Source of the DNA: Lineus longissimus
Taxonomy: Eukaryota > Nemertea > Pilidiophora > Heteronemertea > Lineidae
Reading direction: 5' to 3'
Assembly: GCF_910592395.1 (NCBI RefSeq)
Contig: NC_088317.1
Location: 16,972,039-17,036,038, forward strand
DNA length: 64,000 nt
Shown here: positions 62,201-64,000 of the stretch, one piece after another
Numbering within the stretch: the stretch's first letter is position 1
Layout of the letters: every line of letters starts with the position of its first letter
The notes under the pieces: model-generated
Told to the model about the DNA's origin: nothing
Seen by the model: the letters and a program-made list of their open reading frames with translations, nothing else
Database searches by the model: none
Program-made: the position numbers and the translations under genes

Positions 62201-64000
62201 TCACATGTTGACCAAGTGCAAAAAGCATTTTGCAAGATTACATTCATGTAACACTTGAGTTGGCGATCAATTTTCACTGGTTTTTTTTATAGAAAAGAGT
62301 GTCTACAAACATGTGTGTTACTTTCAAACTAGGGGCAGTAAGTTCTCCTGTCACTTTTTGCCATTTATAATTTTCGGTGTTTTATCAAAGTGCTCTTTCA
62401 TACTTCAGAGCAGCATTTGTTAACCCACTAAAGGCTACAACACCTGAAGAAGAGGAGATCTTAAAGATGGGAGAAGGTAAGTCATTTTGGTTGAACGAGT
62501 GTGAAGATTTGAAAAGCTGCTTTTCATTGCGGGTACTGTAGTTCCCCTGGGGTAGTCACAGCGAGCATTTAAAATGACCAAGAAAATTCTGAGCGTATTT
62601 TAGGTCGCACTAGGCTACTGTGGGCCAATTTATGTTTGGGTAGCCAATCGCCAAAAACACTTCATTGCCATTGGGTCCATGGAGGCAGTCATTTGCATTA
62701 TGTGACAACACAAGAAAGTCTATTAGGACATACATGTACTGACATTGCAACGGTGCGTCATCTTCTAAAATATCAAATTTGTCTGCGTATTTGATTTGCA
62801 GCGAACAAGGAACAGCGAATGCTGGAAGCGAGTCAATCATTACTGAAGACGATACCGACCAAAGATGAAAGTGTTCTTGTGCATGACATGTTTGTTTCTA
62901 CTTTGGATCCGAGGTACTAATCCCACTGAAGTAGATGGAATGTTTGATTGTACAGTGTGTTTAGAAAACAGTCTTGCTACATTCAATGTTGAATAATGTT
63001 TTTGAAGCATTAGAAAAGATGAAATGTTTGAAAGTACAGGGTGTATAGAAAACAGTCTTGCTACATTCAATGTTGAATAATGTGTTTGAAGCATTAGAAA
63101 AGATGAAATGTTTGATTGTACAGTGTGTTTAGAAAACAGTCTTGCTACATTCAAAGTTGAATAATGTGTTGAAGCATTAGAAAATATGAAATGTTTGAAT
63201 GTACAGTGTGTTTAGAAAACAGTCTTGCTACATTCAAAGTTGAATAATGTGTTGAAGCATTAGAAAATATGAAATGTTTGAATGTACAGGGTGTTTAGAA
63301 AACAGTCTTGCTACATTCAAAGTTGAATAATGTGTTTGAAGCATTAGAAAAGATGAAATGTTTGATTGTACAGTGTGTTTAGAAAACAGTCTTGCTACAT
63401 TCAAAGTTGAATAATGTTTTTTGAAGCATTAGAAAAGATGAAATGTTTGAAAGTACAGTGTGTTTAGAAAACAGTCTTGCTACATTCAAAGTTGAATAAT
63501 GTTTTTTGAAGCATTAGAAAAGATGAAATGTTTGATTGTACAGTGTGTTTAGAAAACAGTCTTGCTACATTCAAAGTTGAATAATGTTTTTTGAAGCATT
63601 AGAAAAGATGAATGTTTGAATGTACAGGGTGTCTAGAAAACAGTCTTGCTACATTCAAAGTTGAATAATGTGTTGAAGCATTAGAAAATATGAAATGTTT
63701 GAATGTACAGGGTGTTTAGAAAACAGTCTTGCTACATTCAAAGTTGAATAATGTGTTTGAAGCATTAGAAAAGATGAAATGTTTGAATGTACAGGGTGGT
63801 TAGAAAACAGTCTTGCGACTTTTAAAGTTGAATTGAGAATAAAAGAGAAGACATTTTTCACACATGGAATGAATGTCTGGCTATTTGGCCTCCTTATAGA
63901 GGCTACTGTACTCTTTAACCACACTTGTTTCTTTTCCAGTGTACACTCGTTCAGACACCGAGTACTGCCTAAAGATGCCATATGGATGAATGATGGTGCT
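59236..64000 (+). CDS. ACOT9: Mitochondrial acyl-CoA thioesterase 9, 5' part (runs off window)
   Basis: ACOT9 hydrolyses acyl-CoA to free acid and CoA in mitochondria with two hotdog-fold domains. Exons: 59236-59267 (proposed), 59372-59511, 59686-59731, 60055-60254, then either 60642-60728 or 61260-61352, 61955-62132, 62409-62476, 62802-62913, 63940 to the edge. With one alternative exon the phases agree throughout (308 or 310 codons). Family blocks: SYWEALIPLGSN, TVRFGKIMEDLD, SIVTALVDR, GRVTWVGKTSMEV, FLMVARD, AFVNPL, FVSTLDP, SFRHRVLP (RSRVLP in human). The N-terminus MMIKMMVGVQRNIAAKTS, followed by QRYSSSGG, looks like a targeting peptide with its cleavage site. The first exon is weakly supported (donor GTTGTT) and could lie elsewhere. 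The second hotdog domain is beyond the window. Confidence 0.92.
60642..60728 (+). CDS. ACOT9: ACOT9 alternative exon A
   Basis: 87 nt, phase 1 in and out, acceptor CTCTAG, donor GTTAGT. It encodes GLIAYIHNEPSPKVTRGT then LSIVTAYVSRI, 29 residues, the same length as the human segment. It aligns to the same part of the hotdog domain as exon B downstream, so a normal transcript should use only one of them. Confidence 0.8.
61260..61352 (+). CDS. ACOT9: ACOT9 alternative exon B
   Basis: 93 nt, phase 1 in and out, acceptor TATTTTCAG, donor GTAAGA. It encodes VWVSYSHNTVEREGVQ then TMSPLSIVTALVDRV, 31 residues. Its second half is nearer to vertebrate ACOT9 (MSPLSIVTALVDK) than exon A is, while exon A is nearer in the first half. 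Both keep Tyr-x-His-Asn. Confidence 0.8.
62936..63815 (+). repeat. 83-85 bp minisatellite, about 10.5 copies
   Basis: GAAAACAGTCTTGCTACATT recurs at about 84-bp steps (62965, 63049, 63133, 63216 and on). Each is followed by GTTGAATAATGT and GAAGCATTAGAAAA(G/T)ATGA. It fills most of the ACOT9 intron 62914-63939. Confidence 0.95.

Overview
The window is nuclear DNA from an animal. It has spliced genes with GT-AG introns, long AT-leaning introns and many dispersed repeats. The encoded proteins are close to their human counterparts but not vertebrate. The repeats, above all a pearl/Helentron-like element, a terminal-inverted-repeat MITE family and GAC microsatellites, suggest a marine invertebrate, probably a lophotrochozoan (mollusc, brachiopod or similar). 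That placement is inference; the gene identities are not in doubt.

Four protein-coding genes are present. (1) 710-11642, plus strand: the last nine exons of a TBL1X/TBL1XR1 (Drosophila ebi) family WD40 protein, a subunit of the NCoR/SMRT-HDAC3 corepressor; its 5' part lies outside the window. (2) 22347-45625, plus strand: a complete MED12 gene, the kinase-module subunit of Mediator. I could read it as 32 exons that join in frame from ATG to stop (about 2159 codons), including one GC-AG intron. (3) 52235-57859, minus strand: mitochondrial methionyl-tRNA synthetase MARS2, 12 exons, about 560 codons. (4) 59236 to the right edge, plus strand: mitochondrial acyl-CoA thioesterase ACOT9, truncated by the window. 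MARS2 and ACOT9 are divergent, with about 1.4 kb between their proposed start codons; MED12 and MARS2 are convergent.

The 10.7 kb between TBL1 and MED12 holds a foldback structure at about 18.1-21.8 kb. It has 42-bp outer inverted repeats, a roughly 117-bp inner inverted pair, five long hairpins, an 18-bp perfect palindrome repeated in each unit, an 86-bp tandem array and tRNA-like sequences. The 45.6-52.2 kb stretch holds the MED12 3' UTR, a tRNA-like gene, a 553-bp tandem duplication and a MITE.

The most interesting gene-level observation is in ACOT9. Two non-identical, phase-compatible versions of the same exon (60642-60728 and 61260-61352) lie in tandem and look mutually exclusive. Other points are the divergent pair of mitochondrial genes, the intron-rich MARS2 compared with the intronless human gene, and a gene group (TBL1, MED12, ACOT9) whose human counterparts all lie on the X chromosome.
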